Shown here: piece by piece, positions 1-7,800 of the stretch
Layout of the letters: each line of letters begins with the position of its first letter
How positions within the stretch are numbered: the first letter of the stretch is position 1
Origin: Cyanobium sp.
Lineage (GTDB): Bacteria > Cyanobacteriota > Cyanobacteriia > PCC-6307 > Cyanobiaceae
DNA: 44,422 nucleotides
Assembly: GCA_007135755.1 (NCBI GenBank)
Contig: SLIG01000018.1
Span: 1-44,422 of the forward strand
Direction of reading: 5' to 3'
Position numbers and translations under genes: made by a program
Notes under the pieces: model-generated
Database searches by the model: none
What the model saw: only the letters and a program-made list of their open reading frames with translations
What the model was told of the DNA's origin: nothing

Positions 1-276
1 CAGGATCGGCACCACGTCGGCCAGCAGGGCCCAGGGGGTGGCCAGGGTGTGAAACAGGGTGCTGCCCACGCCGATGGCCGCTGCCAGGGCGGCCAGGCCG
101 GCGAGGCCTGGATCACCGCCCAGCCCCAGCCGCCGGGCCCGGGCCTGGATCCACCAGGCCGCGAGCAGAAAAGCCGCGTTGGTCACCGCATTCACCGGTT
201 CGGCCAGCAGGCCGGGGCCCAGGCGTTCGCAGTAGTGGTTGAGGGTGGTCATCGGTTCAGTCATCGGCTCAGTCAT
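1..276 (-). CDS. Ceramidase-like (CREST-type) integral membrane protein, C-terminus cut by window edge
   Basis: This reading frame is open from position 276 to the window edge and so is absent from the ORF track. The translation begins MTEPMTEPMTTLNHYCERLG and continues with AEPVNAVTNAAFLLAAWW and IGVGSTLFHTLATPWALLADVVPI. The CER…AEPxNAxTNxAF start and the GSxLFHT motif resemble the ceramidase/CREST hydrolase family, in which His and Asp/Ser residues bind zinc; that is family knowledge, and the substrate here is unknown. At least two membrane segments are visible. Three in-frame ATGs (276, 264, 252) sit in a 12-bp tandem duplication. The first overlaps the stop of the SNF2 gene by 8 bases (ATGACTGA), suggesting coupled translation; the 252 start would leave a 16-base gap. 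The rest of the gene lies before position 1. Confidence 0.7.
   Translation of the reverse strand, partial: MTEPMTEPMTTLNHYCERLGPGLLAEPVNAVTNAAFLLAAWWIQARARRLGLGGDPGLAGLAALAAAIGVGSTLFHTLATPWALLADVVPIL
253..276 (-). repeat. 12-bp tandem duplication carrying two start codons
   Basis: On the minus strand ATGACTGAGCCG is followed directly by ATGACTGAACCG (one mismatch) and then ATGACC. The unit encodes MTEP and duplicates the start codon of the ceramidase-like gene at the end of the SNF2 gene. Confidence 0.8.
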
Positions 277-3200
277 CCGCGTCGCCGAGGGCCACCAGGT
301 CCCGGAGCTGACCCATGTCCAGCCCCCCCAGCCACTCCTCGCCGGAGCCCACGATGTCCTCGGCCAGCCTCGACTTCTCGCGGATCATGCGGTCGATCCG
401 CTCCTCCACCGAACTGCTGGTGATGAACTTGTGCACGAGCACCCGGTTCTGCTGGCCGATGCGGTAGGCCCGGTCGGTGGCCTGGTTCTCCACCGCCGGA
501 TTCCACCAGCGGTCGATGTGGAACACGTGGCTGGCGCGGGTGAGGTTGAGGCCCACACCGCCGGCCTTGAGCGAGAGCAGGAACAGCTGCGGGCCGCGGG
601 GATCCTCCTGGAAGCGGTCCACCATCGCCTGGCGCTCGCTCTTGCTGGTGTTGCCGTAGAGGAAGGGCACCTCCTGGCGCCAGCGGCGCTGCAGGTGGGC
701 CTTGAGCAGGTGGCCCCACTCGGCGAACTGGGTGAACAGCAGGGCGCGATCGCCCGCCTCGATCACCTCCTCGAGGATCTCCTCCAGGCGCTGGAGCTTG
801 GCGCTGCGGGCGGCGAACTCGCCGCTGCCGTTGCCGGCCAGGACGGCATCGCTGGATTCGCCCAGGGCCAGGGCCGGGTGGTTGCACACCTGCTTGAGCT
901 TGGTGAGCAGGGCGAGCACCTGGCCGTGCTTCTGGCCCAGGGGCGCGCGGGCGATGGTGTCCAGGCTCTCCTCCACGGTGCGGGTGTAGAGCTTGCGCTG
1001 CTCGGCGCTGAGGCCCACCCACTCCTGCAGTTCCACCTTTTCGGGCAGGTCGGAGATGATCGATTTGTCGGTCTTCAGCCGGCGCAGGATGAAGGGGCCC
1101 ACGCGGGCCTTGAGATCGCGCAGCGAGGCCATGTCGCCATAGCGCTCGATCGGCAGCCGGTAGCGCTGGTGGAAGAAGGCCTCATCGCCGAGCACCATCG
1201 GATTGAGGAAGTCCATCAGGGCCCACAGCTCGCCCACCCGGTTCTCCACCGGCGTGCCCGTGAGCGCGATCCGGAAGCGGCTGCCGCGGCTGGCTCTCGA
1301 GCCCCTGCCGCCGCCGTTGCCCGCCCGTGCCAGGTCGCGGGCCGCCATCGACTGTTTGGCCTGGGGGTTCTTGATCGCCTGGGCCTCGTCGATCACCAGC
1401 CCCTGCCAGTCGATGCTCTCCAGCAGCTCGCTGTCGCGCTGCAGCAGGCCGTAGCTGGTGAGCACCAGATCCACCCCCTTGAGGGCCTTTTTGAGCGCAG
1501 CCTCGCTGGCGGCGCGCCGAGGCCCGTAGTGCTCGCGCACCCCCAGCTCGGGGGTGAACGCGGCCGCCTCCCGCTTCCAGTTGGTGAGCACCGAGGTGGG
1601 GGCCACCAGCAGCACCGGTCGCTTCAGTTCCTCCTCCGCCTTGAGGTGCTGCAGGAAGGCCAGCAGCTGGATCGTCTTGCCCAGGCCCATGTCGTCGGCC
1701 AGGCAGGCGCCCTGATCAAAGCGGTGCAGGAAGGCCAGCCAGCCCAGACCCCGCTCCTGATAGGGCCGCAGCTGGCCGGCGAAGCCGGGCGGGGCCGGCA
1801 GGGGATCGGGGGCCTTCTGCTGGTGGTATTGCTCCAGCACCGCCTGCAGCCGCGGGCCAGCGGTGAAGGCGTGCACCGGCAGGCGGTGGAAGGTGTCGCC
1901 CTCGCTGGCGGTGAGCCGCAGGGCGTCGTCGAGGCTGAGGCCGGGGTCGGCGGCGCAGAAGCGCTCGGCGTTGCGCAGGTCGCTGGGGCGCAGCTCGATC
2001 CACACCCCCCGGTGCTGCACCAGCGGGCTGCGCTTGGTCTGCAGCCGCTCCAGCTCGCGCAGGTTGAGGGTGACGCCGCCGATCATGAACTCCCAGCTCC
2101 ACACCAGGCTTTCGCCGAGGGTGAACCCGCGCGAGCGCTCCGGCAGCTCGGCCGTGACCGCCAGTCCCAGCCGGCTGGCCAGCCCGCCCGAGAGGCTGCC
2201 GGGCAGCACCACCCCCACGCCCACGTCCCGCAGCTGGGCGGCGGCGGTGCGCACCAGCACGAAGGCCTCGGCGGGGGTGAGCTGCATGCCCTCGGGGGTG
2301 GCCGAATCCAGGCCCCGCTCGATCGGCTCGAACACGCCCAGGGCCCGGCCCAGCCCCTCCAGCAGCAGTTCGCTGGGCTGGGGCACGGCTACCTCCCCGA
2401 GCTGGAGGGTGCGGTCGCCCGCATCCCAGGCCGCCGCCGCCGGCAGCCGCAGGCTGGGGTCGGCCTCCGCCTGCAGGCTGAAGCTGAGCTCCCAGAGCTC
2501 CTCCCCCTCGGGGGGGGTGAACAGCTCCAGGCAGGCCCGGGCCGGGGCCACCCGCCCCGCCACCGCCTCGCGCCAGTGGTGGGTGGCGATGGTGAGGCGC
2601 TCCAGCTCCTCCTCATCGAGCCGCAGGCTGCCGTCGCCCCTGCCCAGGCCCTTCTGCCAGGCCAGGAGCAGGGGGTCGAGACCCTCCGGCGCGCACTGAA
2701 ATCCGGAACGCAGCTGGCCGTCGAGCAGGGCCGCCAGCAGGCTGGCCACCCGCAGCCGACCACTGCCGGGCCGACGGCAGGCCAGGGCCGGGTCGCCCTC
2801 CAGACCGGCTGCCAGCGCGCAGGTGGCCACCTGGGGGATGCCCACGGCCAGCTCCTCCAGCCGCCGGCGGTCGCCCTCGCGGTTGAGCAGGGGCTGCCAG
2901 CGGGCCCGGCCGTCTTCGATCATCGGCAGCCAGCGGCCGCGGGCGGTCAGGCTCAGGGCCCAGCGCTGCAGATGGCTCCACCAGCGCAGCTCATCGGCCA
3001 TCTCCGGGTGACCGGCGGCCAGTGGCAGGCCGCTGAGCCAGTCGGCGGCCCCGGCCGGATCCAGGGCCCAGCCCTCCACCTGCCAGGGCCACCACTGCAG
3101 CTGTTTGGGGATCGGCTCGCCTGCCTGCAGGGGCAGACCGCTCCAGGGGCCGCCGCTGCGCCGTCCCCGGCCGGCCTGGCTGCGGCTGGGGAGGGTGAGG

Positions 3201-3409
3201 GTGGCGCGGGCCGGCCGCAGGGCCTCACTCCAGAGTTCGTTGTCGTCCAGCCAGTCGGCCACCTCGTCGGCGCTCAGGGCCAGGGGATGGGCCGGCGCCT
3301 CCCGCTCCGGTTCCACCGGACTGGCCACGCGCCAGGTGTCACCCCACAGGAACAGCCGGCCCCCGGGGCCGTCGGGGGGAAACAGCCAGGTGGCGTGCAG
3401 CAGGCTCAT
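269..3409 (-). CDS. SNF2-family DEAD/DEAH-box helicase
   Basis: A 1046-aa protein with a full SNF2 ATPase core in its C-terminal half. It has the Walker A motif DDMGLGKT near residue 570, the Walker B motif DEAQ (IDEAQAIKNP) near residue 673, the ALTGTPVEN motif III, and a C-terminal helicase lobe with LLSLKAGGVGLNLT and the motif VI segment ATDRAYRIGQ. The N-terminal ~500 residues look like the bacterial SNF2-associated region (DUF3670 type). Such proteins are dsDNA translocases that remodel protein–DNA or RNA-polymerase complexes; the client is unknown. The start MSLLHATWLF lies 11 bases after the stop of the upstream membrane-protein gene, and the stop overlaps the next gene, so an operon is likely. 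A HIP1 octamer occurs inside the gene. Family assignment is firm; cellular role is open. Confidence 0.93.
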   Translation of the reverse strand: MSLLHATWLFPPDGPGGRLFLWGDTWRVASPVEPEREAPAHPLALSADEVADWLDDNELWSEALRPARATLTLPSRSQAGRGRRSGGPWSGLPLQAGEPIPKQLQWWPWQVEGWALDPAGAADWLSGLPLAAGHPEMADELRWWSHLQRWALSLTARGRWLPMIEDGRARWQPLLNREGDRRRLEELAVGIPQVATCALAAGLEGDPALACRRPGSGRLRVASLLAALLDGQLRSGFQCAPEGLDPLLLAWQKGLGRGDGSLRLDEEELERLTIATHHWREAVAGRVAPARACLELFTPPEGEELWELSFSLQAEADPSLRLPAAAAWDAGDRTLQLGEVAVPQPSELLLEGLGRALGVFEPIERGLDSATPEGMQLTPAEAFVLVRTAAAQLRDVGVGVVLPGSLSGGLASRLGLAVTAELPERSRGFTLGESLVWSWEFMIGGVTLNLRELERLQTKRSPLVQHRGVWIELRPSDLRNAERFCAADPGLSLDDALRLTASEGDTFHRLPVHAFTAGPRLQAVLEQYHQQKAPDPLPAPPGFAGQLRPYQERGLGWLAFLHRFDQGACLADDMGLGKTIQLLAFLQHLKAEEELKRPVLLVAPTSVLTNWKREAAAFTPELGVREHYGPRRAASEAALKKALKGVDLVLTSYGLLQRDSELLESIDWQGLVIDEAQAIKNPQAKQSMAARDLARAGNGGGRGSRASRGSRFRIALTGTPVENRVGELWALMDFLNPMVLGDEAFFHQRYRLPIERYGDMASLRDLKARVGPFILRRLKTDKSIISDLPEKVELQEWVGLSAEQRKLYTRTVEESLDTIARAPLGQKHGQVLALLTKLKQVCNHPALALGESSDAVLAGNGSGEFAARSAKLQRLEEILEEVIEAGDRALLFTQFAEWGHLLKAHLQRRWRQEVPFLYGNTSKSERQAMVDRFQEDPRGPQLFLLSLKAGGVGLNLTRASHVFHIDRWWNPAVENQATDRAYRIGQQNRVLVHKFITSSSVEERIDRMIREKSRLAEDIVGSGEEWLGGLDMGQLRDLVALGDADD
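746..753. repeat. HIP1 octamer
   Basis: GCGATCGC, the highly iterated palindrome over-represented in many cyanobacterial genomes; found here inside the SNF2 gene. Confidence 0.8.
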
Positions 3410-3419
3410 CCCAGGGTGT

Positions 3420-3920
3420 TCAGGGCCGGTGGGTGGAGGCCTGGGCGCCGGCGGCAGGGCCGGCGGTGCGCGAGGGCAGGACGCGTTGGGCGACCAGGCG
3501 GGCTCCGTGCAGCACCAGGGCGGCGCCGACCAGCGGCAACCAGGTGCGAATCAGCTCCATCATCACAGTCGGCGCGACCGCCATCACGGCGGTCGCCAGC
3601 GGGCTGTGGGCCGGCCAGTCGGCGAGGGCCGGTAGGCCCAGGCTGTGGATGCCGCACACCGCCCCCACCAGGCCCGCCTGCAGGTGGCTGTCGTCGGGAT
3701 CCACCCGCTGCAGGTGGAAGGCCAGCAGGCCGTAGAGCAGGCCGCAGCCGCCGGCGCGCAGGGCGGCCTCCAGCCCCAGCGGCAGGCCGAGCAGCAGGGC
3801 GGCGACGCCGGCCCCCAGCGCCCAGGCGATCGAGCGCAGGCGCAGCTGCTGGCGGGATGGCGCGGTGGCGGCCTGGCTCACGGTGACGCCCGAGGGGGCA
3901 GGGCCTCTGGGGGCGATCAT
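3420..3920 (-). CDS. Small integral membrane protein, unknown function
   Basis: About 166 aa from the chosen start (MIAPRGPAPSG). The hydrophobic runs WALGAGVAALLLGLPLGLEAAL, AGGCGLLYGLLAFHLQ, LQAGLVGAVCGIHSLGLPAL and TWLPLVGAALVLHGARL suggest four membrane segments with short loops. I recognise no family motif. The ORF track opens further upstream, but that would run into the divergent sulfotransferase-like gene starting at 3940. An alternative ATG at 3941 (MADRQG) would overlap that gene by two bases. The stop is 10 bases before the SNF2 start, so the gene probably leads the minus-strand operon. The divergent starts are only about 20 bases apart, so each promoter must lie within the other gene. 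Confidence 0.65.
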   Translation of the reverse strand: MIAPRGPAPSGVTVSQAATAPSRQQLRLRSIAWALGAGVAALLLGLPLGLEAALRAGGCGLLYGLLAFHLQRVDPDDSHLQAGLVGAVCGIHSLGLPALADWPAHSPLATAVMAVAPTVMMELIRTWLPLVGAALVLHGARLVAQRVLPSRTAGPAAGAQASTHRP

Positions 3921-3939
3921 GCTCCCCTGCCGGTCTGCC

Positions 3940-5013
3940 ATGCCGCCCCAGCGCACCCTCCACCTCCACGCCGGCCCCCACAAAACCGCCAGCACCTATC
4001 TGCAGGCCCGCCTGCAGGCCAACCGCCGGGCTCTGGAGCGGCTGGGTCTGCGCTACCCCACCCCCTGGCGCGAACACTCCCACCGCCATCTGGCCCGGGC
4101 CCTGCGGGCCGGCCGGCGGGAGGCGCTCGATCAGCTGCTGCGGCGCCAGGGGCGCTGGAGCGGCGACCTGCTGCTCAGCGCCGAGCACTTCGTGCCCCTG
4201 CTGGAGCGGCCCGAGGCCATCGCGCAGCTGCGCCAGGCCGCCGCCGCCCACGGCTACCGGTTGCACGTGATCAGCGTGGTGCGGCCCCAGGAGGAGCTGC
4301 TCAACTCCTTTTACGCCCACGCCCTGGGCCGGCTCTACGGCAGCCCGGGCTTCCGGGCCTACGTGCGCGCCCAGCTGGCGGGACGGCGGGTGAGCGGTGC
4401 CGGCCGGCGCCGCTGGATCCACATGGCCCCCCTGGCGCTGGATTTCGAGCGGCGCTTTGCTCCCCTGCTGGCCGCCGACGGTGTGCGGGGCTCGTTCCTG
4501 CCCTTCCGCCCGCGCCAGGGGGACCTGTTCGAGCAGCTGATGGCGACCCTGGAGCTGCCCGCGGGCCCCTGGCGGCCGGCGCCGCCGGACCAGGCCAATG
4601 AGCAGCTCGGCCGCCGCGGGCTGGGGGTGGCCCTTCTGCTCAATCAGCGCCTCGATGGCCTGCCCCTGCGCCGCAACCGCCTGATCGCTGAGCACGGTCT
4701 CAACCGGCTGGTGGAGCGGCTGCGGGCGCGGGCCCGGCAGCGCGGCTGGGTGCAGGAGCGCTTCAGCGGCTGGGAGGCCGGGCTGCTGGAGCGGGTGCGC
4801 CAGCGCTACGGCGCCGCCAATGGGCGCTTCGCCGCCCGGGTGTGGGGGCAGCCCTGGAACGCCTGCTTCGCCGCCCCCGGTCCGGCCGACGCAGAGGCCA
4901 GCCCAGGCGTCCCCGCCCCGGCGGGGCTGGTGCTGGATGGCGAGGTGGAGCGGGAGGCCGAGCAGCTGTTCAAGGGCTATCGGCGACGGTTGCTGGCGGC
5001 GTCATCCCAATAA
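3940..5013 (+). CDS. Sulfotransferase-like P-loop protein
   Basis: A 357-aa protein starting MPPQRTLHLHAGPHKTAST. The segment LHLHAGPHKTASTYLQ after a short β-strand matches the 5'-phosphosulfate-binding P-loop of PAPS-dependent sulfotransferases, and a later strand (LHVISVVRPQEELLNSFYAHAL) has the RPQEELLxSxY pattern typical of the 3'-phosphate-binding region. By family knowledge such enzymes move sulfate from PAPS to a sugar, lipid or protein; nothing here shows the acceptor. Many bacterial relatives sit in exopolysaccharide loci, but no glycan genes are nearby. The ORF extends 25 codons upstream, but MPPQR gives a sensible N-terminus and avoids the divergent gene. It lies 24 bases before the Fe-S/cNMP gene. 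Confidence 0.72.
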   Translation: MPPQRTLHLHAGPHKTASTYLQARLQANRRALERLGLRYPTPWREHSHRHLARALRAGRREALDQLLRRQGRWSGDLLLSAEHFVPLLERPEAIAQLRQAAAAHGYRLHVISVVRPQEELLNSFYAHALGRLYGSPGFRAYVRAQLAGRRVSGAGRRRWIHMAPLALDFERRFAPLLAADGVRGSFLPFRPRQGDLFEQLMATLELPAGPWRPAPPDQANEQLGRRGLGVALLLNQRLDGLPLRRNRLIAEHGLNRLVERLRARARQRGWVQERFSGWEAGLLERVRQRYGAANGRFAARVWGQPWNACFAAPGPADAEASPGVPAPAGLVLDGEVEREAEQLFKGYRRRLLAASSQ

Positions 5014-5037
5014 TCTGTAGGCCCTGCTGGGGTCCCG

Positions 5038-7764
5038 ATGCGGCTCTTCTCGCGGTGGCCGGAACAGCAGGCCCACCTGCTGCGCTGGGTGCTGCTGCTG
5101 GGCTGGCTGGCCCTGATCGCCTCGTTGCTGAGTCCGCAGCTGAGTCCGCAGCTGGGTCTGCTGCTGAGCGGCCGGGCCCTGCGTCCGCCGCTCTGCCCCG
5201 AGGGCTTGGACTGCCACGGTCACGGGGGCAACCAGCTGTTCTGGGGCACCGTGGTGCCCAGCGGACTCCTCATCCTGGCGGCAGGCAGCCATGAGTTGTG
5301 GCGCAGGATCTGTCCGCTGTCCTTCGCCTCCCAGCTGTTCCGGGCCCTCGATCGTCAGCGCCGGGTGCCGGGCAGGAACGGGCGGCCCCAGGTGGCCAAG
5401 GTGGAGGCCGACTCCTGGCTTGGCCGCCATCACCTGACCCTTCAGTGGAGCCTGCTGATCGCGGGACTGTGCCTGCGGTTGCTGGCGGTGAACAGCAGTC
5501 CGCTGGGGCTGGGGCTGCTGCTGCTGCTGACCGTGGTGGCCGCGATCACCGTTGGCTGGGCCTACGCCGGCAAGGCCTGGTGCCAGTACGTCTGCCCGAT
5601 GGGAGCGGTCCAGCAGGTGGTCACCGGTCCCCGCGGGCCGTTGGCTGCGGCCGCCCACCTCGATTCCAGCCGCATCACCCAGTCGATGTGCCGCACCGTG
5701 GCCGATGACGGCCATGAGCGCTCCGCCTGCGTGGCCTGCCAGTCCCCCTGCCTCGACATCGACTCCGAGCGCACCTACTGGATGGGCCTGGAAGGCAAGC
5801 GGGGGCTGCGCTGGGCCTGGCTGTCCTATCCGGGGCTGGTGCTGGCGTTTTTTCTGCTCACCCGCCAGCAGGGGCCGGACGCAATCGAGATGCTGCGCAG
5901 CGGGCTGTGGGCCTTCGATGCCGATCTGCCCGCCCGCGCGCTCGACTTCTGGCCCCGTGCCGATGCGACCTGGGGCGTGCCGCGGCTGCTGGCCATTCCG
6001 GCGCTGCTGAGCGCCGCCGGTGCCGCCAGCGTGGCGCTGTTCAGCGGCGTGGAGACGGCGCTCCAGGCCAGACTGGCGGTGGATCACAGCGAGGAGCGGG
6101 CCCGGGCCATGGCCCGCTCCCGCAGCCGGCTGCTGGCCACCTTCCTGGCGGTGAACCTGTTCTTCTGGTTTGCCGATCCCAGCCTGGGCATCGCGGCGGG
6201 CAAGGTTGGCCAGCTGATCCGATCCCTGGTGCTGATCGCCAGTGCCATCTGGCTCTACCGGGGCTGGCCCCGCGACGCGGAGGTCTACCGCCGTGAGAGC
6301 ACCAGTGCCAGCCTGCGCTCCCAGCTCAGGAAGCGCTTCCCTGAGCTGGAGTCGTATCTCGATGGCCGCACGCTCGAGGAGCTCACGCCCGGCGAGGTGT
6401 TCACCCTGGCCAAGGCCTTGCCGGCCCAGCTCGCTGCCACCGGCCAGGCGCTCTATCGCGATGTGCTGGCCGATCTGTTCCGCAGCGGCCGCCTGGAGCG
6501 GGCCACCAGTGCGCTGCAGCTTGAGGAGCTGCGTGTCTCCCTGGGCCTGGAGGAGGCCGACCACCACGCCGCCATCCGCGAACTCGCCCTCCAGGACCCT
6601 CAGCTGCTGGAGCTCGATGCCCGCCAGCGGGCCAGCCGCAACCTGCGGGAGGACGCCGCGGCCGAGGCGATCCACGACCTGCTCCACCTGGCCGGCCAGC
6701 ATGACCTGAGGCCTGGCGTGCTCGATGCCTCCCAGGCCCGGCGGCTGGAGATGATCCGCCAGGACTCGGGCCTGGAGGACGAGGCCTGGCAGGCCCTGCT
6801 GCTGCGCTTCGGCCCCCGCTCGGCCTTCGCACGCCAGCGGCTCGAGGCCGGTCTCGAGCACCTGCGCGCCGAGCTGGCCCGCCGGGCCGCGCTGGCGGCC
6901 GTGGCTGAAGACGACGGCTTGCTTCGGCCCCTGCTGCCGGTGATCGACCTGCGCATCGTCGGCCGTCTGCTGCCCCTGCTGCCGCTGCTGGCCGAGTTCT
7001 CGGCCGACGATCCCCTGCTGCAGCAGTTCGCCGCCCTGCAGGTTCAGTTGCCCCCTGGGGTGACCGGTGAGGTGTTGCGCCGCGACCTTGCCCTGCTCCC
7101 CCATCCCGAGCTCCAGACCCCCCTGCCCCTGGGCCCCCTGCCGGATGCCTGGAGTGTGTTGGAGGACCTCTGGAGCGACCCGGACCCCGAGAACGCCTTC
7201 TGGGTGCTCTGGCTCCTTGACCGGCGAGACCCGGCCCGCGCGGCCCGCCTGCGGCGCACGCCCCGCACCGACCTGCCCAGCTCGGCCCATCTCGACGCGC
7301 TCCTGGCCGGCCAGCCGCCGGCCGAAGCGGAGCTGCTGCCCCTGCTGGTGCAGGTGCCGCTGCTGGCCGAGTTGTCGCCGTCGGCCCTGTTCAACGTGGC
7401 GGCCTGGGGCCAGCTGCGCGCCTGGCCGGCCGGGGCCACGATCCTGCGGGCCGGCGACGAGGCCACCTGGATGGCGATCCTGCTGCAGGGCTGGGCCCTG
7501 GTCAGCGGCGACGACTGGCAGGCGAAGGTGTCGGCGGGGGAGACCCTGGGTGAGATGGCCCTGCTCAGCGGCCGCGCCCGGGGTTCGGCCGTCACCGCAG
7601 GGGGCCCCGTGCGGGCGCTGGTGTTCGAGGCCGCCGCTTTCGAGCAGCTGCTGCACCAGTCCTCGGGCTTCGCCCGCAGCCTGCTGCGCCAGCAGACCCG
7701 TCGCATCGAGGGGTTCCAGGGGGAGCCGCCCGCCGGGCCGGTGTCGAACCCGGCAGGCCGCTGA
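5038..7764 (+). CDS. Polytopic membrane protein with 4Fe-4S cysteine motifs and C-terminal cyclic-nucleotide-binding domain
   Basis: A 908-aa protein. The N-terminal ~410 residues carry about eight hydrophobic segments (for example 15–31, 68–83, 134–151, 157–176, 262–275, 365–379). The CQYVCPMGA motif (C182, C186) and RICPLSF (C92) resemble NapH/CcoG-type iron-sulfur membrane proteins. C218 with CVACQSPCLD (C231, C234, C238) could ligate a 4Fe-4S cluster. Residues ~415–760 are soluble, Leu/Ala/Glu-rich and helical. Residues ~770–890 form a cNMP-binding domain: LRAWPAGATILRAGDEA, then GETLGEMALLSGRARGSAV with the phosphate-cassette Glu and Arg retained. A cyclic nucleotide may therefore modulate electron transfer by, or through, the membrane part (inference). 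The ATG at 5038 is the only good start. It ends 36 bases before alaS, close to a cyclase. Confidence 0.82.
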   Translation: MRLFSRWPEQQAHLLRWVLLLGWLALIASLLSPQLSPQLGLLLSGRALRPPLCPEGLDCHGHGGNQLFWGTVVPSGLLILAAGSHELWRRICPLSFASQLFRALDRQRRVPGRNGRPQVAKVEADSWLGRHHLTLQWSLLIAGLCLRLLAVNSSPLGLGLLLLLTVVAAITVGWAYAGKAWCQYVCPMGAVQQVVTGPRGPLAAAAHLDSSRITQSMCRTVADDGHERSACVACQSPCLDIDSERTYWMGLEGKRGLRWAWLSYPGLVLAFFLLTRQQGPDAIEMLRSGLWAFDADLPARALDFWPRADATWGVPRLLAIPALLSAAGAASVALFSGVETALQARLAVDHSEERARAMARSRSRLLATFLAVNLFFWFADPSLGIAAGKVGQLIRSLVLIASAIWLYRGWPRDAEVYRRESTSASLRSQLRKRFPELESYLDGRTLEELTPGEVFTLAKALPAQLAATGQALYRDVLADLFRSGRLERATSALQLEELRVSLGLEEADHHAAIRELALQDPQLLELDARQRASRNLREDAAAEAIHDLLHLAGQHDLRPGVLDASQARRLEMIRQDSGLEDEAWQALLLRFGPRSAFARQRLEAGLEHLRAELARRAALAAVAEDDGLLRPLLPVIDLRIVGRLLPLLPLLAEFSADDPLLQQFAALQVQLPPGVTGEVLRRDLALLPHPELQTPLPLGPLPDAWSVLEDLWSDPDPENAFWVLWLLDRRDPARAARLRRTPRTDLPSSAHLDALLAGQPPAEAELLPLLVQVPLLAELSPSALFNVAAWGQLRAWPAGATILRAGDEATWMAILLQGWALVSGDDWQAKVSAGETLGEMALLSGRARGSAVTAGGPVRALVFEAAAFEQLLHQSSGFARSLLRQQTRRIEGFQGEPPAGPVSNPAGR
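5128..5151 (+). repeat. Perfect 12-bp tandem duplication inside the Fe-S/cNMP gene
   Basis: CTGAGTCCGCAG occurs twice in direct succession and encodes LSPQLSPQ just after the first membrane segment; frame is preserved. Confidence 0.85.
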
Positions 7765-7800
7765 GCGAACATGCCCCTCCAGGGCTTGAACATCCGCGCC

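Noticed and set aside
239-3886. 1215-aa plus-strand ORF
   Set aside because: It is antisense to the SNF2 helicase and its upstream neighbour; its translation is rich in Gln/Gly/His/Ala with no domain, typical of a shadow frame in GC-rich DNA.
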